Source of the DNA: Longimycelium tulufanense
GTDB lineage: Bacteria > Actinomycetota > Actinomycetes > Mycobacteriales > Pseudonocardiaceae
Direction: 5' to 3'
NCBI RefSeq assembly: GCF_014645795.1
Contig: NZ_BMMK01000005.1
Span: 134,522-198,521 of the forward strand
DNA length: 64,000 nucleotides
This document shows positions 8,798-16,832 of this stretch, piece by piece. The translations under genes and the position numbers were made by a program. The notes under the pieces are model-generated. The model ran no database searches. It worked only from the letters and a program-made list of their open reading frames with translations, and was not told where the DNA came from. Each line of letters starts with the position of its first letter. The stretch's first letter is position 1.

Positions 8798-10600
8798 GTG
8801 AGCGGTGACCGACCAGAGGCACCCACCGCTGGCCGTGTCCAGAGCGACGTCCCCAGTGACGCCGAGCTGATCACCTCGGTCCGGGCCGGCCGGACCGAGG
8901 CGTTCAGCGAGCTGTACAACCGCCACCGTGGCCCGGCCCGCTGCTTCGCCCACCAGATGTGCAACTCCACGGCGGAAGCGGACGACGTGGTGTCCGAGGC
9001 GTTCGCCAAGGTGCTCGAGGTGCTCGTCGCCGGATCGGGGCCGGACAGCAACTTCCGCAGCTACCTGCTCACCACCGTGCGCAACGTCGCGTACGAGCGG
9101 TACCGGCGCGGAAGCCGCATGGTCTATGTCGACGACATGGAAGGAGTCGGCCGGCAGACGACGCATCCCGACGACACCGGGACCCGGCTGGAGCGGTCGA
9201 TGGCGGCCAAGGCGTTCGACCGGTTGCCCGAGCGGTGGCAGGCGGTGCTGTGGCACACCGAGGTCGAGGGCCGGCCCGCGGGCGAGGTGGCGCCGCTGTT
9301 CGGGCTCACCGCCAACGGTGTCGCCGCCCTGGCCTACCGGGCCCGGGAGGGCCTGCGGCAGGCATACCTGCAGGTACACCTCGCCGAAAGCCGCGCGGAA
9401 CAGTGCCGCGGGACGGTCGACCGCCTGGGTGCCTGGGCCCGCCGCGGACTTTCCCGCCGGGAGACCGCCCAGGTGGAGGCGCATCTGGACAAGTGCGAGC
9501 GGTGCCGGCAACTGGCCGCCGAGCTCAGTGACCTCAACGCGTCGCTGCGGGCGGTGGTCGCGCCACTGGTGCTGGGGCCGGCCGCGGCGGGCTACCTCGC
9601 TTCGGTTGGCGCGGGTGCGACCTCCGGCAAGGTCGCGGCGACCTTCGCGCTGCCCGCCACCACACCCGCCGGTGGGTCGATGTGGCTTCCCCGAGCCAAG
9701 ATGTGGTCGGTGGTGGGCCCGCTCGTGGCGACCGCGTCCGCCGTCGCCGTCTCCATCCTCCCGGTTATCGAGAACAACCCGAACGCTCCGGTGATCTCCG
9801 AAGCGATGGGCCAGGGTGGCCGGCCACCGAACGTGAGCCCCATCCCCTCGACACCGGAAACCACCTCCCCCACGCAGTCGAGCCCGCCATCCCCATCCCC
9901 GGCACGGGACGCGCTCGCCCTGCAGGTGGGCGCGCAGTCCTGGGACCTCACCGCGAACGGCGGTGAGCAGGCGATCCCCGTCACGGTTCGCAACAGTGGA
10001 AACAGCACTCTGCGGGGAGTGCGGCTGACGGTGGATCTGCCGGCGGGTGTGATGGCGTCGGTGCGCCAGGCTGGTCAGGCCGTGTCATCCTGCGGCCAGC
10101 CGGGCACCCGGCTGGCCTGTCAGCTGGGCGGCACCCTGTCCCCGGGTGCAGCCCTCACGCTGGAGCTGGTGGGTCGGGCCTCGAACGAGGCCCGTGACGG
10201 GTCGGCCACGATCACGATGAGCGCGGGTTCGGCGTCGGCCAGCGGCAGCGTGCCGGTACGCGTGCAGCGCCACGACAGCGTCCAGCTGTCCTACGACGTC
10301 GAACGGGGTTTCTTCGGGGCCGCAACGGTGTACGTGAAGGTCACCAACACCGGACCGGAACGCCGCAGTGGCCGGCTGGAGGTCAGCGGGCCGTTCGACT
10401 CGTTCGCGGTTCCGGCGCCCGGGTGCTGGTGGACCGGTCACGCATCGGCGCGGTGCGACCTGGACCTGGGTCCGGGTGAGACCAGGACCGTTCCGATGCG
10501 GTTCAGCCCGCGCCTGCTGCCCAACGCCAACGTGACGCTGTGGGTCGGACTGGGCAGCGCCTCGGCGAGTCAGGTGGTCCCCCTCGACGGCCAGCGGTGA
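8798..10600 (+). CDS. ECF sigma factor fused to anti-sigma and exported domains
   Basis: A 600-aa transmembrane sigma factor. Residues 22-75 are sigma region 2 (ELITSVRAGRTEAFSELY), 140-190 region 4 (RLPERWQAVLWHTEVEG, then a helix-turn-helix). A zinc-binding anti-sigma motif H-x3-C-x2-C follows at His229, Cys233 and Cys236 (VEAHLDKCERC). One membrane span lies at about 302-324, then a Pro/Ser linker and about 220 residues outside the cell with DUF11-like beta-sandwich features (VTVRNSGNSTLRGVRLTVDLP). The GTG start has GGAGG 7 bp upstream. Fused sigma/anti-sigma proteins are known in actinomycetes; this places sensor, inhibitor and effector on one chain, implying release by proteolysis or conformational change. 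Confidence 0.85.
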   Translation: MSGDRPEAPTAGRVQSDVPSDAELITSVRAGRTEAFSELYNRHRGPARCFAHQMCNSTAEADDVVSEAFAKVLEVLVAGSGPDSNFRSYLLTTVRNVAYERYRRGSRMVYVDDMEGVGRQTTHPDDTGTRLERSMAAKAFDRLPERWQAVLWHTEVEGRPAGEVAPLFGLTANGVAALAYRAREGLRQAYLQVHLAESRAEQCRGTVDRLGAWARRGLSRRETAQVEAHLDKCERCRQLAAELSDLNASLRAVVAPLVLGPAAAGYLASVGAGATSGKVAATFALPATTPAGGSMWLPRAKMWSVVGPLVATASAVAVSILPVIENNPNAPVISEAMGQGGRPPNVSPIPSTPETTSPTQSSPPSPSPARDALALQVGAQSWDLTANGGEQAIPVTVRNSGNSTLRGVRLTVDLPAGVMASVRQAGQAVSSCGQPGTRLACQLGGTLSPGAALTLELVGRASNEARDGSATITMSAGSASASGSVPVRVQRHDSVQLSYDVERGFFGAATVYVKVTNTGPERRSGRLEVSGPFDSFAVPAPGCWWTGHASARCDLDLGPGETRTVPMRFSPRLLPNANVTLWVGLGSASASQVVPLDGQR

Positions 10601-10627
10601 GGTTACAGATGGAAACCGTTACGGGAT

Positions 10628-10667
10628 GCATGGTGGTGGGGCTGCTTGCCGCGTCCCACCACCGTGC
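10628..10667. terminator. Bidirectional hairpin terminator
   Basis: A 13-bp stem (GCATGGTGGTGGG pairing with CCCACCACCGTGC, one G-U) lies between the convergent sigma-factor and phospholipase genes and can serve both. Confidence 0.7.
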
Positions 10668-10688
10668 ACCCTGCTCGTCGTTGCGCGC

Positions 10689-12785
10689 TCAGGCGGTGAG
10701 TCCGGCTCGGCCGTTCTCGACCCGGCCGGTCAGGCGCCGCCGGAACGACTCGTCCTGCGGTGCGGTGATCTCCACGTCGTACCAACCGTGATCGGTTCGC
10801 CAGGAGACACCGCGGCTCCGGCGGGGCTGCAGGCGCACGGTCTCGGTCCGGTCGGCGTACCGCAGCGCTCGGATCTGCAGCAGTACCGGGGTATCGCCGT
10901 GGTTGTCGAGGACGAGTTCGACACCGGCCCGCCAGGAGAATGTCCGCATGCCCACCTCGACGTGAGCCGCCGCACCCGGGAGGGAGCCGGTGAGCTCGTA
11001 CCAGAACTGGTTGGGCCCTTGGACGACCAGGGAATAGTCACTCGAGGTCGACACCGTCTCGGTGTGCTTGCCATGGACGTCGACGTGCAGCGGCTCCTCG
11101 AACTCGCCCCGGTACGAATAGAGAGCGAAATGCGCGGACGCGCTTCCGTTGTTGACCAGCGTCAACCGCAGTTTCCCGCTTTTGTCGAGCAGCGTGGAGA
11201 CCGACGGCCGGTACGGCAACGCCCGCGCCGGCCGCCGCCCCCGCTCCTGCTCGGGTATGGCCTGTTCCGCCGGGGGTTCGGGGTGCCACCGCTGGATGGG
11301 TGACGGAATCGGACCCGGCTTGTGCAGCACCGGCGGCTTCCCGGACTGGTGAAAGTCGAAGACGGAGGTCAGGTCACCACAGACCGTTCGCCGCCACGCG
11401 CTGATGTTCGGTTCGCGCACGCCGGTCCACCTCTCCAGGAACCGCAGGAGGGAGGTGTGGTCGAAGACCTCGGAGTTGACGTGACCACCGATGGTCCACG
11501 GCGAGATGACCGTCATCGGCACCCGCGGTCCCAGCCCGATCGGCTTGCCCTCGTACCAGTCGTCCCCGTTGCCACCGGCCGGGCGGGGCGACACCGGGGG
11601 CGGGACGTGGTCGAAGTACCCGTCGTTCTCGTCGAAGTTCAGAAACACCACGGTCTTCGACCACGTGTCCAGGTCGGAGGCGAGTACGTCGAGAAGCTGG
11701 TAGACCAGGTTGGCGCTGCCAACCGGAGTGGAACTGCTGGGGTGTTCGGAGTAGGCCGCGGACGGCACCAACCAGCTCACGCGCGGTAACCGTCGGGCGG
11801 CGATGTCGTCGCGCAGTCTGGAGATCAGGGTGTCCGGCTCGCTCCGGTACATCGCGCGGTCGAACAGCCTGCGTTCGACGTCGGTCAGGGAAGCACGGCC
11901 GGCCTCCAACTGTTCGAGGAACCGGTTCCGTTCCTCGCCAGACTTGCCGAACAACGAGACGTAGAACTCCTCCGTCGTGCGGTGGCGTTCCTCGACCGCC
12001 CGCAGGATCTTGTGGCCGATCCGCTTGAACGGGACGAAGTATTCGACCGCGTTGTCGGTGAAGTTGTCCCACTCCTGGTAGATCTGCCAGGAGATGCTCG
12101 CCGCCTCGAGTCGCTCCGGGTAGGTCGTCCACTCGTATCCGGCGTGATCGTAGGAGTACGCCGCGTTGGTCACCGCACGCCTGGCCGTGCCCGGCTCGTA
12201 GCCGATGGTGCCGCTCCACAGGTAGTTCCGGTTGGGGTTGGTCGAACCGAAAACCGAACAGTGGTAGGCGTCGCAGATGGTGAACGTGTCCGCCAGTTCG
12301 TACTGCAGCGGGATGTCCTGACGCTCGTAGTAGGTCATGGTGGCCGGCGTCTTCGCCGCGATCCACTCGTTGTTCCAGCCCCGACCCCAGGCACGAGTGC
12401 TGCCGTCCCAGCTGTGGTCCAGGGCACCGAGGTACTGGATGTCGGAGCTGTCGCGGCCCGCCCGCTCGGCCATCTCCCGCAACGAGAAGGGCAACACCTC
12501 GCCGCCTCGCGGCGCGGGCTGGTGGAAGATCGAACGCCCGTTCCGGAGCGGCAACGGGGCCTGGTCACCGTAGCCCCGTACTCCCCGAAGCGTGCCGTAG
12601 TAGTGGTCGAACGAGCGGTTCTCCTGCATCAGCACGATGACGTGCTCGATCGCATCGAGGCCGCCGCGCCGCATGGGTTCGGCCATGGCGCGGTGCAGCG
12701 AGGGTGGGAGCAGGGACAGGGCGGCACCGCCGACCGCGGCCGCGGTGGCGGATCCGAGCAGTCGGCGTCGGGAAATTCCGGTCAC
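10689..12785 (-). CDS. Tat-exported phospholipase C, phosphocholine-specific type
   Basis: A 698-aa secreted phospholipase C. The twin-arginine signal is ISRRRLLGSATAAAVGG. The catalytic core begins IEHVIVLMQENRSFDHYYGT, whose E-N-R-S-F-D-H is the diagnostic motif of the acid-phosphatase-like PLC family, and continues with FLNFDENDGYFDHVPPP, the second metal-site motif. The final 180 residues are two beta-sandwich modules of the type found in actinobacterial and Pseudomonas PlcN/PlcH proteins. I chose GTG at 12785 so the Tat signal is at the N-terminus. It should release phosphorylated head groups from phospholipids outside the cell, supplying phosphate. It may be cotranscribed with the amino-sugar genes 105 bp upstream. 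Confidence 0.9.
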   Translation of the reverse strand: MTGISRRRLLGSATAAAVGGAALSLLPPSLHRAMAEPMRRGGLDAIEHVIVLMQENRSFDHYYGTLRGVRGYGDQAPLPLRNGRSIFHQPAPRGGEVLPFSLREMAERAGRDSSDIQYLGALDHSWDGSTRAWGRGWNNEWIAAKTPATMTYYERQDIPLQYELADTFTICDAYHCSVFGSTNPNRNYLWSGTIGYEPGTARRAVTNAAYSYDHAGYEWTTYPERLEAASISWQIYQEWDNFTDNAVEYFVPFKRIGHKILRAVEERHRTTEEFYVSLFGKSGEERNRFLEQLEAGRASLTDVERRLFDRAMYRSEPDTLISRLRDDIAARRLPRVSWLVPSAAYSEHPSSSTPVGSANLVYQLLDVLASDLDTWSKTVVFLNFDENDGYFDHVPPPVSPRPAGGNGDDWYEGKPIGLGPRVPMTVISPWTIGGHVNSEVFDHTSLLRFLERWTGVREPNISAWRRTVCGDLTSVFDFHQSGKPPVLHKPGPIPSPIQRWHPEPPAEQAIPEQERGRRPARALPYRPSVSTLLDKSGKLRLTLVNNGSASAHFALYSYRGEFEEPLHVDVHGKHTETVSTSSDYSLVVQGPNQFWYELTGSLPGAAAHVEVGMRTFSWRAGVELVLDNHGDTPVLLQIRALRYADRTETVRLQPRRSRGVSWRTDHGWYDVEITAPQDESFRRRLTGRVENGRAGLTA

Positions 12786-12889
12786 GACCCGCCAGCTTTG
12801 CCGAGACTCCGGTCCCCGCGGTGAACGAATGACCAAGCTCGCATGAACGAGCAAGAAGCGGACGAACCGTGACGTATGGATGCTTGCGG

Positions 12890-13588
12890 TCACCGACGAA
12901 CAGCTGCGACGAACCGTTCGGCGATCCACTGTGGAGCGGTGATCGCGGTGCCGACCACGACGCTCCACGCACCGAGGTCAAGGGCCTGGCGCGCCTGGGC
13001 AGGTGTCGTGATGCGTCCTTCGGACACCACGGGTATCCGCAACCGCGCAGCGAGCGCGGCGACCAGGTCGAGGTCGGGTCCTGCGGGCACGGTCTCACCG
13101 GTGTAGCCGGCCAGGGTGGTGGAGACGACGTCCGCGCCCGCATCCTCGGCGGCCAACCCGTCATCGAGATCGGCCACGTCCGCCATGACGAGCTTGCCCA
13201 CGTCGTGTACGGCCTCGATGGTGTCGGCGAGGGGAAGTCCGTCCGGGCGCGGACGTCGCGTCCCATCCACGGCCACGACGTCCGCACCCGCTTCCGCGAT
13301 CGTCAGGGCGTGCTTGGGCGTGGGGGTGATGTAGACGCCGGCCCGACCGTCCTTCCACAGGCCGATCACCGGTAGCTCCAGCGCGGAGCGGATGGCCCGG
13401 ACGTCGGCGACCCCGTTGGCCCGGACCCCGACCGCACCGGCCGCCGCCACGGCTCGCGCCATCGCGACCATGTGCACCGTGGCGCGCAGTGGGCTGTCTT
13501 CCGGTGCCTGGCAGGACACCACGAGCCCACGTCGGATACGGGACAGCGCGTCGGGCACCGACCCCGCGCCTCGTCGCTCGGTCACCAC
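12890..13588 (-). CDS. nanE: N-acetylmannosamine-6-phosphate 2-epimerase
   Basis: A 232-aa TIM-barrel enzyme converting ManNAc-6-phosphate to GlcNAc-6-phosphate. Family segments are GLVVSCQAPEDSPLR, VGVRANGVADVRAI, LPVIGLWKD and GADVVAVDGTRRPRPDG, with the Lys in GLWKD and Asp-Gly of the barrel conserved, and a closing phosphate-binding VVVGTAITAP. Two adjacent GTG codons (13588, 13585) can start it; the second overlaps the kinase stop as GTGA. It lies last in a GntR-kinase-NanE operon, so with the ROK kinase it forms a two-step route feeding ManNAc into aminosugar metabolism. Confidence 0.88.
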   Translation of the reverse strand: MVTERRGAGSVPDALSRIRRGLVVSCQAPEDSPLRATVHMVAMARAVAAAGAVGVRANGVADVRAIRSALELPVIGLWKDGRAGVYITPTPKHALTIAEAGADVVAVDGTRRPRPDGLPLADTIEAVHDVGKLVMADVADLDDGLAAEDAGADVVSTTLAGYTGETVPAGPDLDLVAALAARLRIPVVSEGRITTPAQARQALDLGAWSVVVGTAITAPQWIAERFVAAVRR

Positions 13589-14535
13589 GGTGATTCGTTT
13601 CCCTCCGGTTCGGGATCGATCGCCAGCATCGCCGCACCGACCAGCGGCGCGGCCGTTCCGAGCAGGGCCGGTTTCAGCTGGACCCGGGAAGGGCCCGGCA
13701 GGGTCGACTCCCGCAGCGCCTCCTCCATGGGCGCCCAGAACAGTTGGCCGATGTCGGCCACTCCCCCGCCGACCACGACCGCTTCGGGATCAACGACGTT
13801 CACGAGTCCCGCCAGTGCCTGACCGAACGTCGAGGCCCCGCCGGCGAGCACCGCGGCGGCGACCTCATCGCCCTCGCCAGCCCGCTCCGCGATCACGCGG
13901 AGGTCGCACACGGTCATATCCCCACTGCGGCGACGGTAGTCGTCGGTCATCGCCGGGCCCGCCGCGGCGGCTTCCACGTGCCCGGTCCGGCCGCAACTGC
14001 ACCGGCGGCACACGGCCTGGGGTGCCGGCACGTGCCCGAGTTCTCCCGCGGAGTGGCTGGCGCCCCGGCGAAGTCGTCCACCCAACACGATGCCACCACC
14101 GATGCCCGTGCCCACCGTCGCGTAGATGACGTCGCGCAAGCCCCGCCCCGCACCGAACCGGTGCTCTCCCAAGGCCAACGTGTTGCCGTCGTTGTCCACG
14201 TACACCCGCGTGCCGAGGCGTTGGCCCAGTTCGTCGGCCAACGCCAGGCCCGCCCATCCCGGCAACAGATCCGTGGCCGACAGCACGACACCGCGGGAAT
14301 GGTCGACCACCCCTCCCGTACCGATCCCCAGCCCGACCAGAACGGTACCGGTGGCAAGCTGGCCGGCCACGTGCCGCGCCTGCGCCTCGATCGCAGCCAA
14401 CACCGCCCGGGCTCCCCCAGCGACCGGGGTGGGCACCGCCGTCCGCGCCGTCAGCTCACCGCCTTCCGACACCAACGCCGTCGCGATCTTGGTACCACCG
14501 ACGTCGACGCCGATCGCCCACCGTCCCGTCAACAC
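13582..14535 (-). CDS. ROK-family sugar kinase, probable ManNAc kinase
   Basis: A 317-aa ROK kinase. The ATP-binding start is WAIGVDVGGTKIATALV, the catalytic region contains VYVDNDGNTLALGEH, and a zinc-type motif follows as GELGHV...CRRCSCGRTGHVEA. The last Cys of the usual C-x-C-G-x-x-G-C-x-E is His here, so the metal set would be His-Cys-Cys-His. GTG at 14535 has GAGG 5 bp before it and overlaps the GntR stop. Placement next to nanE implies phosphorylation of N-acetylmannosamine (NanK role), though a ROK enzyme for GlcNAc or glucose cannot be ruled out from sequence. Confidence 0.85.
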   Translation of the reverse strand: MLTGRWAIGVDVGGTKIATALVSEGGELTARTAVPTPVAGGARAVLAAIEAQARHVAGQLATGTVLVGLGIGTGGVVDHSRGVVLSATDLLPGWAGLALADELGQRLGTRVYVDNDGNTLALGEHRFGAGRGLRDVIYATVGTGIGGGIVLGGRLRRGASHSAGELGHVPAPQAVCRRCSCGRTGHVEAAAAGPAMTDDYRRRSGDMTVCDLRVIAERAGEGDEVAAAVLAGGASTFGQALAGLVNVVDPEAVVVGGGVADIGQLFWAPMEEALRESTLPGPSRVQLKPALLGTAAPLVGAAMLAIDPEPEGNESPW

Positions 14536-15257
14536 CGCTGCCTCGCGATGGTGAACCGGATGTCGTAGCGGTCGGCACGATAAAGGGTGGTCGTCCGCTC
14601 CACCGGCACACCGCGTTGATCGGTGGCCAACCGCCGCACGCGCAGCGCCGCGGTGCCCGGTGGAACGCCGAGCAACGCCGCATCGCTGTCCCCCAGGACC
14701 AGCGCCTCCACGACCTGGTCGGCCACCACGGGGATGATTCCGTACTTCGTGTCGAGCACCGAGTACAGCGAGCCGGTCATGTCGTGGTCGAGCAGGCCGG
14801 GAACCCTTGCCGCGGGGAGATAGGCGGTCTCCAGGCACATCGGTGCCTCGTCCGCCAGCCGCAGCCGGACCAGCCGCACGACCTCGTCCTCGGAGCCGAG
14901 CCGCAGTTCCTGGCAGATCCGCCCGCGGGCGCCGATCAGGTCCGCGACCAGCACCCGGGTGCCGGGCCGCAGGCCACGGCCGGCCATGTCCTCGGTGAAC
15001 GAGGTCAGCGAGACCGACTTGGAGATGATCTGGTCGGCCACGAACGTGCCGGCCCCCTGCACCCGGTACACCGCACCCGCCTTGACCAACGCCTCCAGCG
15101 CGTGTCGCACGGTCGCCCGGCTCACCCGGTGCCGGAGGGCGAGGTCGCGTTCGGTCGGCAAGGGTTGGTGCGGGGCCAGCCTCTCGATGTCGTGCAGCAG
15201 CCGCCGGCGCAACTGTTCGTACTTGGGCACCCGGTGGCCGGTCATGACCATTCTCAT
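14529..15257 (-). CDS. GntR/HutC-family repressor of the amino-sugar locus
   Basis: A 242-aa regulator. The winged helix is VPKYEQLRRRLLHDIERLAPHQ... with TERDLALRHRVSRATVRHALEAL, and the C-terminal 150 residues form a UTRA/HutC effector domain (GTRVLVADLIGARG through IPVVADQVVEALVLGD), like DasR or NagR. The ATG at 15257 or the one at 15245 (GAGAA 6 bp ahead) could start it. It overlaps the kinase gene and diverges from the sugar porter; a TTGGT-n4-ACCAA palindrome directly in front of it is the probable operator. A phosphorylated aminosugar would be the natural inducer. Confidence 0.87.
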   Translation of the reverse strand: MRMVMTGHRVPKYEQLRRRLLHDIERLAPHQPLPTERDLALRHRVSRATVRHALEALVKAGAVYRVQGAGTFVADQIISKSVSLTSFTEDMAGRGLRPGTRVLVADLIGARGRICQELRLGSEDEVVRLVRLRLADEAPMCLETAYLPAARVPGLLDHDMTGSLYSVLDTKYGIIPVVADQVVEALVLGDSDAALLGVPPGTAALRVRRLATDQRGVPVERTTTLYRADRYDIRFTIARQRC

Positions 15258-15259
15258 TC

Positions 15260-15273
15260 TTGGTCCGTACCAA
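15260..15273. promoter_or_regulatory. GntR operator candidate, dre-like palindrome
   Basis: TTGGTCCGTACCAA is a perfect inverted repeat with 5-bp arms, similar to DasR dre sites built on TGGTCTAGACCA. The sequence GTACCAATA recurs at 15330-15338 and AGACCAA at 15351-15357, giving two weaker sites nearer the transporter. Together they allow control of both divergent transcripts. Confidence 0.6.
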
Positions 15274-15406
15274 TATTCAGACTGAATGCAGTATCGCGCG
15301 CGAACCTGCTACAGGGTAGATAGTGTTACGTACCAATACCGCTGATCGGTAGACCAACGGACAACCAACCCTGCCCCGCCGCCGCCATGATGAAGGGAGG
15401 CGGGCG

Positions 15407-16804
15407 ATGAACGGCAACCAGCAGGAGTTGGCCACCGCCGACCCCCACGACGGGGTGGGCACTCGGGCCCTCGTCTACCGCATCACCGGAATCGCCGCGC
15501 TGGGTGGCCTGCTGTTCGGATACGACACCGGGGTCATCTCCGGTGCGTTGCTGTTCATCACCGACGAGTTCGGCCTGTCCCCGTTCACCTCCGGGCTGGT
15601 CGTCGCCGTCATCCTGGTCGGCGCGATGATCGGCGCGTTCGGCGTCGGCCCGCTCGCCGACCGGTACGGGCGCCGGCGGGCCATCATGGCCGCGGCGGTC
15701 GTGTTCGGTGGGGGCGCGTTGCTGGCGGCGTTCGCCACCTCCGCCGCCATGTTGATCCTCGCGCGGGCCGTGCTCGGCCTCGCCGTGGGCTCGGCGTCCG
15801 TCCTGGTGCCGATGTTCATCTCCGAGGTGTCGCCGCCGAGGCTGCGTGGCCGGCTCGTCGCGGTCAACCAGCTGATGATCACCATCGGGATCATGTTCGC
15901 CTACGCCTTCAACTACGTGTTCGCCGCGGGTGGCGACTGGCGGGCGATGTTCGGGGTCGCGATCGTGCCGTCGGTCGCACTCGGGGTGGGCATGCTGTTC
16001 CTGCCGGAGACGCCGCGCTGGCTGGTGCGGGCGGGCCGGATCGACCAGGCGCGGGCCGTGCTCGCGCGGATCCGCCCGGGCACCGACCCCACCGCCGAGC
16101 TGGAGCAGATCATGGCGGTCCGCCCGGAGGGTCGGGTGCGGCTGCGGGAGCTGTCGGCCGGCTGGATCCGCCCGGCCGTCGTCGCCGGCGTCGGGCTGCA
16201 GATCCTCGGCCAGGCAACCGGGGTGAACACGGTTATCTACTACTCCCCCACGATCTTCGGCCGGACCGGGCTGGGCATCTCCGCGGCCATCCTGGCCACC
16301 GTCGGGATCGGCGTGGTCAACGTGGCCATGACCCTCGTGGGCATGGCATTGGTCGATCGGATCGGCCGGCGACGGCTGCTCATCACCGGTGTCAGCATCA
16401 TGAGCGTCGCATTGCTCGTGCTGGCAACGACCATCGCCGTGCTCGGCGCCTCCGACCTCGCGGCGACGATCTCCTTCGCCTGCGTGGTGGTGTACATCGC
16501 GGCGGTCGCCGCCAGCCTGAACGTCGTCGTGTTCATCATCCCCTCGGAGATCTACCCGTTGCGGGTTCGCGGCACCGCCATGAGCGCCACGCTGTTCGCC
16601 AACTGGGGCATGAACTTCGCGGTCTCGTTGACCTTCCTGCCGCTGCTGGCCGCGCTGGGTACGGCGGGCACCTTCTGGCTCTACGGCGGGCTGTGCCTGC
16701 TGCTGGTGCTCTTCGCCGCGCTGCGCATCCCCGAGACCAAGGGGCGCAGCCTGGAGGAGATCGAGACCGACTTCCGCCGCCGAGCCAGCGCGCGGCGCGA
16801 GTGA
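15407..16804 (+). CDS. MFS sugar porter
   Basis: A 465-aa, 12-span transporter of the sugar porter family. Diagnostic motifs are GGLLFGYDTGVISGAL in span 1, ADRYGRRRA in loop 2-3, FLPETPRWLVRAGR after span 6, QATGVNTVIYYSP in span 7, DRIGRRRLL in loop 8-9 and PETKGRSLEEIE at the C-terminus. Members import hexoses, pentoses or inositol by proton symport. GGGAGGCGGGCG precedes the ATG. It diverges from the GntR-ROK-NanE operon and heads an operon with the secreted hydrolase-like gene 28 bp downstream, so the imported sugar is likely released by that protein and phosphorylated by the kinase. Confidence 0.9.
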   Translation: MNGNQQELATADPHDGVGTRALVYRITGIAALGGLLFGYDTGVISGALLFITDEFGLSPFTSGLVVAVILVGAMIGAFGVGPLADRYGRRRAIMAAAVVFGGGALLAAFATSAAMLILARAVLGLAVGSASVLVPMFISEVSPPRLRGRLVAVNQLMITIGIMFAYAFNYVFAAGGDWRAMFGVAIVPSVALGVGMLFLPETPRWLVRAGRIDQARAVLARIRPGTDPTAELEQIMAVRPEGRVRLRELSAGWIRPAVVAGVGLQILGQATGVNTVIYYSPTIFGRTGLGISAAILATVGIGVVNVAMTLVGMALVDRIGRRRLLITGVSIMSVALLVLATTIAVLGASDLAATISFACVVVYIAAVAASLNVVVFIIPSEIYPLRVRGTAMSATLFANWGMNFAVSLTFLPLLAALGTAGTFWLYGGLCLLLVLFAALRIPETKGRSLEEIETDFRRRASARRE

Positions 16805-16832
16805 GGCGCCATCCGAAGCGAAGGGAGCGTCC

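Noticed and set aside
13582..15273. Continuous 563-codon frame suggesting a larger ROK protein
   Set aside because: The first half is Arg/Gly/Pro-rich and antiparallel in phase with the real GntR gene; a GTG with a good ribosome site at 14535 gives the normal kinase length.
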